Origin: Metaphire vulgaris
Taxonomy: Eukaryota; Annelida; Clitellata; Crassiclitellata; Megascolecidae
NCBI GenBank assembly: GCA_018105865.1
Contig: CM030853.1
Span: 234,501 to 298,500 of the forward strand
Direction: 5' to 3'
DNA: 64,000 nt
This document shows positions 12,236-31,500 of the stretch, piece after piece; position 1 is the stretch's first letter; every line of letters starts with the position of its first letter. The position numbers were made by a program, and so were the translations under genes. Under the pieces are notes generated by a model that did no database searches, had not been told where the DNA came from, and was given only the letters and a program-made list of their open reading frames with translations.

Positions 12236-14076
12236 TTCAGAAAGTGAAATTCTTCTTTTCTATAAACCTATTTAAATAATTTCAACAAAATATAAACGAT
12301 CAACAAGTGGAATTTGCGTCAACTTATATGGTCATTGAGAAAGTTTGATTTCTTCAATGAAGGATATGAAAACACATACATAAGTGCACACACATGCATT
12401 AAAGCAAATCTCTACCTTCTCTTTACTTCGTTTCTCTCCATAAAGTCTCTGACTGGTTATGTGGCGACAATAACACGCAAAGTAGCGCCATATATTAAAC
12501 AAATGATATTAACCAAATTAACTTGTAACATTTAACACAGTAAAATCAAACAAATGTCTTAATACTTCGTTATTTTAGTTGAGTGATTACCTTCAAACGG
12601 ACGCATAAATAAACTTTCGTCCAATAAATAAAATTAAATCTCAAACGGATGTTTGTCAGAGATTAGTAGATTACGTTGGACCGGAACTACACAGCCAACC
12701 ATTTAAAGAGATCTTTCAGTTCTATAGCGCAATATTTAGTTTTCAAGCATGAAAATGTTTCAGTCCTCCCCTCTCCCCATTAATTTTATACCTTATGTCA
12801 TAAGGCTTATGATAAGTGAATTTGTCTCTTAAAATTTAAGGTAATTGATCTGAGGCGATCTAGGTTTTGCTGAGTACATATAGCCTAGAATTTCGTCTTT
12901 GATAGATCCGTACATAGACCTATTTAAATTAAGGCCCTTTGCTTCGTTTGCATTCTTTGGTAGCGGGTTGTGATATCGCACATTAACAATGTATATTATG
13001 GGCAATTAGGCCTAGATAGTTGTATTACTATTAACAGTTGTCGAAACTACTGCTTTGTAAAATATTACAATATTACTCTGGTTCCGTGGTTTTCAGACCC
13101 CTTAATTTGCTTCGGGGACCACTTTTGAAGATCAAATATTTCTCGTGGACCACCTGAAAATTGAGAAAAATAATGACAAGCAAAAAGTTCATGGCGTGCG
13201 ATCTTATTCCCTTGCTGACCTTCGTCCCTCGCCATTGTGCCTCGACAAGCAAAAAAGGTCGTCACCTTACTTAGGCCTATATATACATGTAATTGTGCTG
13301 CTAGCTTTATGAAAAATATATTGTCTAATTTTCATTAACATCTTTTCAGACTTTGCCGCGAACCATTATCGCAGAACATAGAATAAAAGTTATTTTTCGA
13401 ACTTCTTAAATTTCAGCTTACCCTTTTAAGCCTTTCTAAATACGCCCATGGTTCGGGGGTGAGGGTGAGAAATTGCCATCGCATTACACTTGCTGAAATA
13501 CTTGCCTTAACATTGCCCCTATTGACTTATGAAGACCTACTAAAAAATTGCTGCACATCTGGGGAGATTTAATAGTTTGAAGAATCTAAGACTTTGGGGG
13601 AGAATGTCCCCTATCGTGCCTGTATGCACCACTAACCTAATAGGCCAATGAAGACGCCTAGGTCTAAAGGTCCTCTAGAAAATTGCGATAGAAAAACAAA
13701 GTGGATAATTAGACTCTGAAAATGCGTTCCATTTTGGGTCATTCGATCATGTAAAGCAGAGAATCGTGTTTTACATTCCGTTGAAATCTCGAAATGATTT
13801 GCAACATCTGCAATCATTCGCCTTTGCATTAGACTTTAATTTCGACGAATCAAGCAGTTCATATCCCGTAATTAAAAGGATATGGACCTACTGCATGTAG
13901 GCTAAATGCTCCATCTTAATAATAACGCACATAGTTTCTTTTGACGCATGCTCAAAGGACCTAATATTAACGTAGCTGTTCTTTAGACCTATGAGCTACA
14001 GCAACTGAAGACCTATATATAGCCGCCATAGGCCGAGAGGTCTACGCAGCAGTGTCCTCCATTGCGTCTTCTTCAC
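12236..14076. other. intergenic, AT-rich, with a truncated MITE
   Basis: No supported gene. The first few hundred bases should be the golgin-45 promoter. At about 13369-13450 a piece nearly identical to the right half of the element at 21216-21370 (cagaacatagaataaaag through ctaaatacgcccatgg) remains without a left terminus. Confidence 0.6.
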
Positions 14077-14923
14077 TTATGAAGCGCCAGTAGAATCACT
14101 CTTTGAGTAGACTCTGCAAACGGCTCTCAGGACGCAGATGATGACGACGAGAGCAGGTATAGCCACAAGGACCCCCACCACGATGGCCACCTGCGGCTTC
14201 AGCCCCGCGTGTCCATCTTCCGTCGACGATGATTCCGTCACCGAACGACCCCCTCCGCCGCCGCCGCTGTCACGCACCGTGACGGTAGAGTGGTGCGTCG
14301 AATTGACCGCCGACGTGAAGGCGAACGGTGACGACATGACGACGAGCAGTGACGTCATCGACAGAACTAACGGTAGCGAAATCCTCGCGGTTGCCGCTGA
14401 CGTCATCACATTTGCCGACGTTGAAGTAGATGACGTCAACACGATTAAGGCAAAGGCGCTGTCAATACGCGAGTTCGACTGTACAAGGTTTATGACATTC
14501 AGTCTCTTCAACAAAACACCAAGAATATATACTGTAAAACGCATCAGCATTCACAAGTATACTTCACTGTCTAAACGTGGTGGCATTAAGAGTAATAATT
14601 AATATTTATTCCTTCTCTGTTTATTCTATTGAAATTCTCCACAACTAATTATAAATGGCAAGATATTCGAGTGAATCTTTCTTAATGGCGTCGCACATTT
14701 AATACTCGTTTGTTTTGCCTACCTGTGCATGAGTGCTGAGCGTCACGCTTCGCTTGCCGATTCACCTGAGTCTATATCCAGTCAAAAGAAATCCCTTTCT
14801 TTCCGGTCCATGAAAAACTTCGATCGAAGACCAGGCTCCGCAATCAGAGCCTCTGAGACGCAGCAGCAGCAGCAGCAGCAGCAGCCATTTGGCGGCGGAG
14901 CATGTGGAAGACCCCCTCTCCAT
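14077..14923 (-). CDS. putative small single-pass membrane glycoprotein
   Basis: Not recognised. The well-supported part is the frame ending at 14077. After an ATG at 14406-14404 comes a hydrophobic stretch (LPLVLSMTSLLVVMSS), a short outer region with the sequon NST and a poly-Gly tract, then a strong membrane helix (VAIVVGVLVAIPALVVIICV) and a short basic tail ending STGAS, so a type I topology is likely. An upstream exon is possible: 14923-14766 starts with ATG, encodes [14 protein letters not shown] (a CTG array read as leucines, signal-peptide-like) and ends at a good donor CTCAG|GTGAAT in phase 2, which matches the acceptor GACAG|C at 14458. The joined product would be 179 aa. If the upstream exon is false, the gene is 14406-14077 (110 aa). 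No homologue comes to mind; cell-surface role is inferred only from the topology. Confidence 0.4.
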
Positions 14924-15990
14924 GCTCGGCCGAGCGACAACAGAGACAGCGGGGGGGAGGGAGGGGGAAGGGGTTGAACTGTCCACGGAACGTCAAGCGT
15001 CAATGAATTCTCCGTAAGTCGTCGAATGTTCTGATTTCGTCTTCTGCATTGATCGCGAAGGAAGTCAAGAGAATCAACAGTGGAAGACTGTCCCTCTCTG
15101 TCTCTCTCTCTGTCTCTGCGACAGTGTACGTCTCTACGTCACTAAACTAGGGGCGGGGGACAGTTTCTGTCGATCGATGCAGACAGAAGCGAGGCATTTG
15201 TTCCAACACGAAAGAGAATCGAGGCAAAATAACATCGGCGAAGAAACAAGAAATGCGTCACCGATCTATTAATAGCCGATTAACATTTCACCAGATTCAG
15301 TTAAAATTCTGGACAATTTATCGATATATGTACTGTCTGCTGTGTCGATGCGTCGGTGACAGAAGAACCTTAGGAGGAATTCTAAGCAAGTGTTCATAGA
15401 CTATTGCAGACTGTCCCCTTTGAAACAATTCATTACAATTCTGTAATGAACAACACGAACAACAATTCTGTCCACAAACATCATCATTGAGGAAAAACAA
15501 GTAGTAACTCTTTTGACAGATTTTCATAACTCAAAATACACAAAACTAGGCTCAGACATTTCCCAAGAATTCTGCTTCTCTTGAGCGATTGCCAAACTGC
15601 TATATTTATATAGGAATGACTGTACATGACGCCATTAATGGCTGTAATTTGATTTTGCAATGTTACAAATTGTACAGCATTTTGGTAATGCAAAGCATAA
15701 GCCTTTAAAAAAAAGAGAATTTGAACAAAGCACAACGCAGACAGACGCTGCATTTATACAAGTTACTACCTACACAACCCTCACCCTATCACAAGAGCAG
15801 AAATATAGCAATACACTCAGCTGAAGGAACTGCCTACCAAAGAGCACTGTCATGCCGTGAATGAAGGAATGTGAGAGAAAGTCAATTCTAAGGTTAGCTT
15901 CACTCAAACACAGAACTACTTCAATTACAATTAGGTTTCAGCTTTGTAAGTTTCATGTCAACAAAGACTATGAACATGTCGTGAATGCGT
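14924..15990. other. intergenic between the membrane-protein candidate and GCLM
   Basis: No supported gene. GC-rich and CpG-containing near 14940-15200, consistent with a promoter, then AT-rich. The part close to 15990 is the likely GCLM 3' UTR. Confidence 0.4.
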
Positions 15991-18900
15991 TCATCCGATG
16001 AGAGACAGGAGGTCTCTCCTGGCCTTCGTCACGTAGCCTTTGCTCTTGATCACACCACGACACTTGATGAGGACGGAGTAGCGAGCGACAGAGACCGGGC
16101 TCCACAGCTGCACGTCGCTCTCACTCACACTACAACCGATGACGTCCTGAAGACTCGCAGCCGATAAAATCACTAAACGACCGAGAAATAAAAACACAAC
16201 GACATCATTATACAAGACCAGACAAAAGTGACAAAACAACAAATGTTCAACCTAAATTCAGCCGATAACCTCCATTTCATGATTCATAATTATGCCAATA
16301 ACAGCAAACTGAACACCACTGAAACAGTGGCGTAGCCAAGAGGAGGTCTTGGGGGCTGAAACCCCCCTTGGTTGAATTTTTATTGCATATCTATATAATT
16401 GTATGCACTCATTTACTTATATAATTCACTTAATGAAGCAAAATAATAGTTATGACTTTTTTTCTGTCAGAATTTTCTGAAGATGTTAATCATGGGAAGC
16501 ACAACCCCCCTTCAGAAAATCCTGGCTACGCCTCTGGGCTAAAGTGACATGAAAGTCATTGAGGCCACTTAATTAAACTCAAATAAAATGAAAATGCTGT
16601 TTGAAGAGTCGACCTGGAGGGTCACAGTGGGTCAATAGCTGGATGTCGTGTTCTTTGGCAAACTCTGTCAGCTCCGGCGGAATAACGCAACAGGTGGTTA
16701 AGTTTACCTGGTTGATGGAAGGTTTCACCTGTAAAAAGTCAGCATACAGGTACATAATACCACTGCAGTTCATAAGATAACAGCAAAGCCAAACAAATCC
16801 TTGACAGCATACTAAGTGAAGCAAAAACTGCAGACAGAAGAAGACATCTGGACAGAACTGAACGGTCATCAATGTCTCTCATTGCAACTCTGGAAATTGC
16901 TGTTGGAGCCAAAAGAAATCTCAACAAATAACAGAACCCACTCTAACGCTTGGCTCCATCTGAGGGAAAGAGGGTGATAATATCACTCAATGGAAGAGTA
17001 CCTGTCTTCAACAGATGTGACAGAGTACCTTGGCCCAGTTGTATAAGTCTTCCAGGAGGCTCTTGCTGAGATCCGATATGCCGAGACTGAACACCTTTTC
17101 CGAGTGGACTTGCTCCTCGAGCACCTCCCAAACAACTCGCAAGTCCTCAATGGTGCGATTCTCCTCTGGGACACTCAAAATGACCGTCTCCAACGATATC
17201 ACTCCAAGGTCACTCATCACTTGGCAAAAACACAAAAAACTCAGCACCACCAAGAAACCTACACACATTACCTACATCACTTCTGCAAATTACTAGAACA
17301 TTCACCTGACTAAAGGTTTAGTTTAATTTATTCTCAAACTTCATTCTCATATAATCAAAGCAGCTAATATTAAAAATATAATCCAATTTATTACTAAAAA
17401 GAGTGAAATGTACCGCTGTTGACGGCATCAGCAATCGCATCTCTGTCAATTGTATTTATGAAAATCTTAACTGAAAAGAGAACAGAACAAAGCAAATCAT
17501 CAAATAATCAAATAGGTGTATTTTAGTAAGTACGTTAAGTCACTTACTTATTTACTGAAGCGACCATCGACTGGTGCTGATGTACTACTACAATGGCGCT
17601 AAAGAAGTCTACTACTACTACTACTACTACCTGACACAGAATAAAGAACAAAAACATTATTTGAATCTTCAGGTATTTATGATGAATTGTGGCTAATGCT
17701 GGAAATAAAAATATGACACAACTGTCACAATCCTACAATCATAATTTACATTTTCCATGGAATTCAAAAATCACATTATCTGCCTATAATTTCAAATATT
17801 TTCTAAACATTTGGCATTTGCTGAAATTTCTATAAACCTCCAACACACATTCATTGGTACCTCAATCAGATTCCATCAAATGCAAGATAACGAAAGAAAA
17901 TTCTTACGCAAATCAGTAATTAAAACATACCACAACATCCTCAATTCACAAAACCACTCAAATAATACAAGCAAACCAGCCAACCTGTAATTTTGTATTC
18001 AAGTCGGTCATCCTTGGGAATTTTTTCAATGTGCTTCGAATTGACGAAAATGACTTCAGTCTGACACTAAAGAAATAATAAATTTGGTAAAAATGAAACA
18101 GGAAAATATGAATCAAAATATTCGAAACACACTGCTTCATATGCTGCTCACTGTATAGGCAATGCATTAGTTGTACAACAGCAAATACATGAATAACTTA
18201 AAGAACAAAAAGAAGAACTTACCTGCAGAGCATCTTTGTCTGCTCCTGATAACCAGTCTTTCATTACAGATCCAATGCAATCAATTAACTACAAAAATAA
18301 AATTAATCATTCCCAAAAAATCATCAACTAGAATAACAGGTAAATGTTAGAAAACAAACACTCAGATTCATCTAAGAATATTCTTAAATGCTATGTTTCT
18401 GAAGACATAATCAATTTAGAGCATACCATACAACACAGGCAAAACCATAAGAATCTGAATACCGAAAGAACAAATTAAAAGCTTCAGGAATCCATGCTTA
18501 GCAAGCATAAGAAGCATTTCGTTTGGCTAACTGGTTTCTAACTCAAAGGCTCAGTCGCCAGAAATTTTTGGTTGTGGGGGGAGGGAGAGCTAGTGTGTCA
18601 AAGTCCTTACCCACCCCTGACCCCCCTTCACAGAAAACTTTCTCACTGGATTTGCACGAATCTGGTAGGTGGTCTGGGGCAGGTTGGGGGGTGCACTTGC
18701 CCCCATTTGCCACCCGTGGCGATGCTAGTGCCTGTTTGACATTGGACAATGCAAGGATTATTGCTACCGTAGGCTATAGATATGCAAAATTCAGAAGAGT
18801 GATGAAACAAATTAAAACCACATTTTCTTGCGTCCCCAGCTTAGCTGAGTCAAACCGTACTAAAATTGTCAATATATTCTGCCTCAATTTTATTCTAGAG

Positions 18901-19722
18901 CATTCGAAATGCCCCGAAAAATGCTGAGCCATTTGAAACAACACTATACAAAGTCTTTCAGAAATCTGTTCTCTGTCAAATGTCTAAAAATCAAACGAGA
19001 GATAAGAAGGGGTTTAAGAGAGCTGGTTTGTTGTAAGACAAGTTCTATAGAAAACAAAAATATTATATAATAGAAAACCTGTTTGCAGTGGCGTTGCCAG
19101 GAATTTTTGGTTGGGGGCAAAAGGGGCTAGCGTGTCAGATTCCTTACCCACCCATGACCCCCCTTCACAAAAAACTTTCTCACCGGATTTGCGTGAATCT
19201 GGTAGGTGGTCTGGGGCAGGTTGGGGAGGGGGGGCACTTGCCCCCACTTGCCCCTCCCGTGGCGACGCTAGTGCAAAGGCTGAAGAGATCTTTCTATAGT
19301 TTTTATGAATCTACAGTAGTTCAAGGACATTTCAATTCGATACACTTCTAAATTCAAAATCAATCTCTATAAAGGCGCTATATAAATATCGTTTAGCTAT
19401 AAAAAGCATTTTGTTTGCATATAATCAGGAAATCGAACTTACTGTATCTGACTAAGCGAGATCACGAGTCTACTTCGAAGCGACCATCGACCGATGCCAA
19501 GTGTGTTACTAAAATGGCGCTATAGAAGGTGTTTAGTTAATAATCTGAATCTCTGATACTAAAATAGGCAGAGTAGGGTGGAAAGCGGGCTGAGGGGCGA
19601 GCGACCTCTTCGGTAGCCGACTGGTTGATGGTCCGCCGGAGGCTTTCCCAGTTGACGATGTTCCCTGTGTGGACGGACAGAGTCTCTGCTTTCGGAATTA
19701 CGCTCAAAGACACGGCCGCCAT
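15991..19722 (-). CDS. GCLM: Glutamate-cysteine ligase regulatory (modifier) subunit
   Basis: Complete gene, seven coding exons: 19722-19606, 18288-18223, 18060-17985, 17470-17414, 17219-17029, 16728-16614, 16172-15991; phases close and give 267 residues (human 274). It binds the catalytic subunit GCLC, lowers its Km for glutamate and relieves glutathione feedback in the cytosol. Recognisable blocks in order: LSVHTGNIVNWESLRR (human LHLQTGNLLNWGRLRK), an aldo-keto-reductase-like core with VFSLGISDLSKSLLEDLYNW, NQVNLTTCCVIPPELTEFAK and HDIQLLTHCDP, and the tail RYSVLIKCRGVIKSKGY. I chose the ATG at 19722 because it sits in an AAGATGGCGGCC motif and begins the conserved region; the frame is open to an earlier ATG at 19818. 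Introns contain CAGTGGCG-ended repeats at 18.5 and 19.1 kb and another at 16.3 kb. Confidence 0.95.
16325..16536. mobile_element. CAGTGGCGTAGCC-ended element in a GCLM intron
   Basis: Begins CAGTGGCGTAGCCAAG and ends ctggctacgcctctg, an imperfect inverse, 212 bp. Flanking 8-mers do not match. Confidence 0.55.
18552..18730 (+). mobile_element. CAGTGGCGTCGCCA-family MITE copy a
   Basis: About 180 bp, in a GCLM intron, sharing with 19086-19273 the interior ccttacccacccctgacccc, aaaactttctcac and ggtaggtggtctggggcag. Left end is decayed (cagtcgcca). Confidence 0.7.
19086..19273 (+). mobile_element. CAGTGGCGTCGCCA-family MITE copy b
   Basis: 188 bp, in the first GCLM intron. Ends CAGTGGCGTTGCCAGG and tggcgacgctagtg form imperfect inverted repeats. 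Copies in the other orientation lie at 40998-41168 and 35492-35951. Confidence 0.8.
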
Positions 19723-19725
19723 CTT
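19714..19725 (-). promoter_or_regulatory. YY1-like AAGATGGCGGCC at the GCLM start codon
   Basis: The minus strand reads AAGATGGCGGCC over the chosen ATG. AAnATGGCGGC is the well-known YY1 core that often overlaps transcription or translation starts in animals. The same core is at 59092-59103 (minus) and 31501-31512 (plus). Confidence 0.5.
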
Positions 19726-20387
19726 GTCGTCACGAACAACAGCAGTCAAACCGTTCTTATAGCGCAATTTTTCTGCTGAGTCACGGTCCATTACAACGCC
19801 TGATAACAGCGATATCATTAATCGAGCCTCTCCGCAACCTTATGTCAAAACGAATTAGACGTTATCTAACTGGTATTCAAAGATCGAGTTTCACTGACCA
19901 TTTAAGCGCAGATTCGTCGTGAAAGCATTTGATGTGCTGAATCATTGCCGTCATCATGATGCCGCAGTTTTCTCATTCCCTAGGTGGCGCTGCGCTCAAT
20001 TGGCTGACGTTTGCTCGTTCGTATCAATGCGCGGAGGATGACGTTAATTTCCCGACTTTAACCTAAGATTTCTCCTCTTTGCAAATGAACTTAGGTTTCT
20101 GCACAGTTTCTGCAACAACTACTGTGCTTCAATGCTATTGCTTCTATTGTAGGCGTAGCCACAGGGGTCGAGGGCCGGACTCCCCTATTTTGGATGGCAT
20201 CAGTCGTACGATCTGCGCAAAACTGCCGAGAAATTTTTCGGTGAGGGGAGGGTTAGGTAGGATGATTGGAACAGAATCGATGTGCGCCAAGAACTCGACT
20301 ACGCCTACGCGTTTCTTGCTTGAGGTCTTTTTTAAACCGGAAAATGCCGATGTGCCCCCTATTCCGAAACCCCGGCTACGCCACTGA

Positions 20388-20403
20388 CTACTACTACTAT
20401 TAT

Positions 20404-20483
<80 letters not shown>

Positions 20484-20494
20484 TTACTACTACT
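20388..20494. repeat. (ACT)n microsatellite
   Basis: Nearly pure ACT array with two ATT interruptions, directly followed by a SINE-like segment ending in repeated ttac. Confidence 0.9.
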
Positions 20495-20797
20495 ACAGGC
20501 GCCTGGGAATAAGAAGCTATTGCGGTGCTGTTCTTGAAAGCGCTGTAGAAATTAACGAGACTTAACTTACTTACTTACTACTAAAACTACTACAACGATT
20601 GTTACAACTACTAACTTACGAAATATCTAACAATTAGCTAACCAACTAGTACGTTAGCCCTCTTTGTTCATTTACATCGAGACATTTGAGGATGCTGTGA
20701 AGAGACGAAGTGAGGTCGGCTAAGGAAGGGTTTTAAGAGCGCACCGTTATTGCTGTCATAGTGTCTTGTCCATTCTTTGTCGTTGTCTTTGTCTATT

Positions 20798-21171
20798 AGG
20801 GTCCGTCCATAAATTACGTAAAGCGGTTTGGGGGAGCGGGTCCGGCCATTTGTTACGGAGTGTGACGACCGGGGTGGTGGTGGTCCGGAAATGTGACGTA
20901 ACGCAAAAAAATTTAAGTGACCTTTTTCGGCTTGTCAGTGATTTTTGATAGGAAAAAAACAAGGATGACCTCTTTGTTTGCTTGTCAGGGTTTATCGAGA
21001 GGAAAAATACAAGGATATGACCCTTTTTGCTTGTCAAGACTTTTGGGGGGACGAAAATGGGGGCGAAGGTCGACCCGTTGTTACGTAATATTTTAGGGGG
21101 TCTGAAGTTTTGTTACGTCGCGTTACGTAGGAGGAGGGGTTAAAAAAGTCGTAATTTATAGACGACCCCTT
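20798..21171. mobile_element. DNA-transposon remnant with GTCCATAAATTACG termini
   Basis: Left end agggtccgtccataaattac; right end gtaatttatagacgacccct is its imperfect inverse. Inside are repeats of tttttgcttgtcag. Related ends at 35.96-36.29 kb and 40.15-40.22 kb (gacgtaattaatggacagcc) show a family in this genome. The superfamily is not certain. Confidence 0.65.
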
Positions 21172-21215
21172 AAGACTCGGGATTTGTTTGTCATTTGTAA
21201 AATCTCTGCAGCACT

Positions 21216-21370
21216 CAGTGGCGTATTTAGGGGTATGCTGCTGATCCATAGAGTACCCCTTTAATAAACTTAACTGTACAGAATGTTACTGCAGAACATA
21301 GAATAAAAGTTATTTTTCGAACTTCTTAAATTTCAGCATACCCCTTTAAGCCATTCTAAATACGCCCATG
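21216..21370. mobile_element. hAT-type MITE with perfect 8-bp target duplication
   Basis: Starts CAGTGGCGTATTTAG and ends CTAAATACGCCCATG; it is flanked by GCAGCACT on both sides (21208-21215 and 21371-21378). An 8-bp duplication and CAnTG-type ends fit hAT. 155 bp, no coding capacity. Confidence 0.85.
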
Positions 21371-22690
21371 GCAGCACTGAACTGCCTGAAACCTTTTTGT
21401 GCAAAGTTTAAAAGAATTAACAATTTAAAGAAATCATCCGTCATCAGTGGCGTCGCCAGGGTTCCGGATTTGGAGGGAGGAGGGGTGCATCGACATTTTC
21501 TAGTAAAAGGAAAGGTCAACAAAGAATTTTTCACCATATACTTATTCTCTTCGATCAATCATGCAACCTATTCCCCACTATTATTTCTCGACGGTTTTTT
21601 TCGCAAATCCCTCTACCGGTTCAAACCAGAACAGGGCGGCCCGGCCCGGCCCGGCCCCTCCCCCCGGGTCCCCCCAATGGCTATGTCAATGTCGGTCATT
21701 CTATTATGCCATGATGTATTTTCTAACGTCGCTCAGTATTTGGGAAAAACAGAATCTCTCTCTAAACACGATTGCAAATTCCAGTAGCACCGAAGTCTAA
21801 AACCAGTAGACATCCTTCACGGACGCTTCGTGGAGATTGGTTTGCGTTACAGAAGCGCCACCTACAGAGCAAAAACAGACGCGATCACTGTGTTTAAGAA
21901 AAACATCGCATCAACGTGAATATATAAATTGAAAAATAATTTATGATTAAAATATTAAAATAAAGAATAAGAAGACGAAGAAGAAGAAGAGGAGGAGGAG
22001 GAGGTGGTGGAGGAAGACCAATAGTATGATCTCATTAAATCGCAATATTTCAAATAGTAATCGTTTATTAGTCAACGTCTTGTTCCGATTAATTGCTCCA
22101 AAGATTTCGAGCGATGACGAATGTAAATGGAACAGAGGGAGACGTTGGCGAAGGGAAGGGGGAATAGGGTGGGGTGGGGTGGGGAATGGGCGTTGCTAGC
22201 CTCACGTCTTATGTAGCGCCACTTGAGGAAAGACGTTGCCGATGGAGGAAGCTGCTTCCAGGAGAGAGAGAAAGGCGATGACAAGAGGACGAGAGGATGA
22301 CGGAGGATGACCAAGGAAAAGGAGGAGGAGGAGGAGGCGTTTAATAAACGTTCGGCGAAGTTCAGTCGCCCGGCGTCTAAGAGGAGAGATGAATGTCCTC
22401 CTCCGACAATAAAGTGCTTCACGGCGCCGCCCTCTCTGGGGATGAGGGGGTGAGGGCAAGGGGTAGGGTAGGGTAGAGTGGGGGCTGGACCGCTGCGTCG
22501 TAATCACCGCATTCCGAACCCTTGGTGACATGAACGAAGACCCCCACCCACCGAGTACACAGCCACCAAAGACCAGTCAATTTATCAAGCGCCTCTTTCA
22601 ATTTTACGGACTCTTGTGTGGACGACGTTCACTCCGGGAAAGCGACGATCTCTCTGCGTCTGTCCCTCTGTCTCTCTGTCTCTGTCTCTG

Positions 22691-22800
<110 letters not shown>

Positions 22801-23661
22801 TGTATATATGTGTTATCAATTTTGCTTTCTTACATCGGCCTCTTTTAAGCGAAGTAGGCGCTAGATAAATGCAACATTTTGTGTTTATGCAGCAATTGAG
22901 GGTCGTGCTTTTGTCCCGTAGATCAACGGGGGCATTCGACTGGAGAAAAGACGTATCGTTGCTCTGCTGTTGTCAGCGCTTACATTTCTAAGCGCTTTCA
23001 GACACCCGTATTCTGCCCCAATGGTCGTCGTCGTCGTCGTCGTCGTCGTCGTCTGTTGAGCTGACCGTTGCTGATGCCATATTGATGAAGGCAGACAATT
23101 CATCTGCTGGGTACACGAATCCTCGTCAAATGGCTCAGATTTCTAAATTCTTGGTTCAGAGCTCTTATAAGAAATGCCTATAAACTTCTGTTTAGACAAT
23201 TGGCGGAGGTTTAACCCTTTGCGTTCGTCTTCTAAGAAGAGCAAAACGAAGCTCTTCACTTTCTTCATATTTGCATAAATCTATTATCTGTTTGCCGGTG
23301 ACGCCGTTAAGAAGACGAGATTTTTGGCCAAAATTCCGCTCAGCAACCCGATCTTCTTTTCTCTCTTACCTTCATTCTCAGTCATAAACATTTGGCGCTG
23401 CATCTGTTCTTAATTTCAAGGTCAAACTAGAAATGTCTGGCATGCTTCCTGCTTGGCAGAGATCATCTTCAAAATCCTCATTCGACGTCTGGTCATGAAA
23501 TTCGCAGACGCATTTGAGAATTTGAAGATGCAAGAAATGCAGGAAATCGTCCGCTGTTTAATTCCACAGACCACACAGTTCTTGTCAAATGTCTTTCTTC
23601 ACTGGACGCCTTGTAAATTTAATTTATAAAATTCTCCAATGCATTATGTAATATTGCTTAC

Positions 23662-30390
<6,729 letters not shown>

Positions 30391-31201
30391 GACCAACGAC
30401 GACGACGACGACAGAAGAGAGAAGATGCCGGCGGCGGACACGGAGTCTGTCTCTGCCTGCTGCAGCTGGGCAGCCACCGTCGGCCTCTGGTCGGTCGGTC
30501 GGTCGGTCGGTCGTCCTCTCGCCCTTGGCCGCCGTCGCTTCGGAGGAGGAGGCGGAGGAGGACGAGAGCCTGTCTGGCGAGCGGTGGGCGGAGAACTTCC
30601 AGGAGCGATTGTCGGAGGCGTCCCATTGGTCCTTCTCGAAATCCGTCGACGGCGGCGGCGGCGGTCGAGGGTACGACGGGCAATGCGGCTGGAAGGCGTC
30701 CGTCAGCCGCCGCCGCCGCCGCCGTCGAATGCGTTCGGTGCGCTTCGGCGGAAGGAGGCTGTTGGAGCCATCGACAAATGGGAAACGATCAGCTGTTTTG
30801 CCGAGACATAGGCGTTCGGAGGAGGAGGAGGAGGAGGAGGAGAAGGGGGCTTTGGTTGTCGTGAAATGTCTGCTGTCGGTTCTTGTGATCTCGACTAAAC
30901 AGGTGTCTTTCTCCTCCTCCTCCTCCTCCTCCTCCTCCTCCTCCTCCTTCTTCTTCTTTTCTTCTTCTTCTACTACTTCTTTATTCTGTTTTTATTTTAA
31001 GATCTCTTCATCTTCAGTTGCTTTCAGTTAATTTTAGGAGGAAGCTAAAGACGACTCTTTATTTCTTAGAGGCTCCATTTACACATTTCTGTCTCCTGTG
31101 TCTTAATATCTGTATCGACTCTTAATATTTATAATATAGACCTGTAGTTAAACTGTATGCCTGGAGCATTCAAAAGAATCTAAACCGTGCATATTAGCAC
31201 C

Positions 31202-31293
31202 AGACTTGGAACCGGGTCACATTTTGAGACCCGGTGACCCAGTGACCCAGTGACCCAGTGACCCAGTGACCCAGTGACCCGGTTCCAAGTCTG
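31202..31293. repeat. 19-bp perfect inverted repeat around a 10-bp tandem repeat
   Basis: agacttggaaccgggtcac and its exact inverse gtgacccggttccaagtct enclose several copies of tgacccagtg. Fold-back structure of unknown origin. Confidence 0.85.
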
Positions 31294-31500
31294 ATTAGCA
31301 TTGGTTTAGTGAAGAGAATTGTCAATGTATGTGTGCATTGTCTTCTGTTTTCACCGCATTATGTTACGTGTGATCACATTGCTGTATAACTCCTAATAGA
31401 AGCCGGGTATAAACTCGTCTGATTTAATAGAAACCGGGGCATATATTTGAAGTTTTACTGTACCCGGTAATTTCTATGGCAACCACTGTCTTAGCTTAGC

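Noticed and set aside
22885..23103. Poly-Thr or poly-Asp frame as last exon of the Vestigial-like gene
   Set aside because: It is a translated GTC array; no Vestigial-like content and the acceptor is weak.
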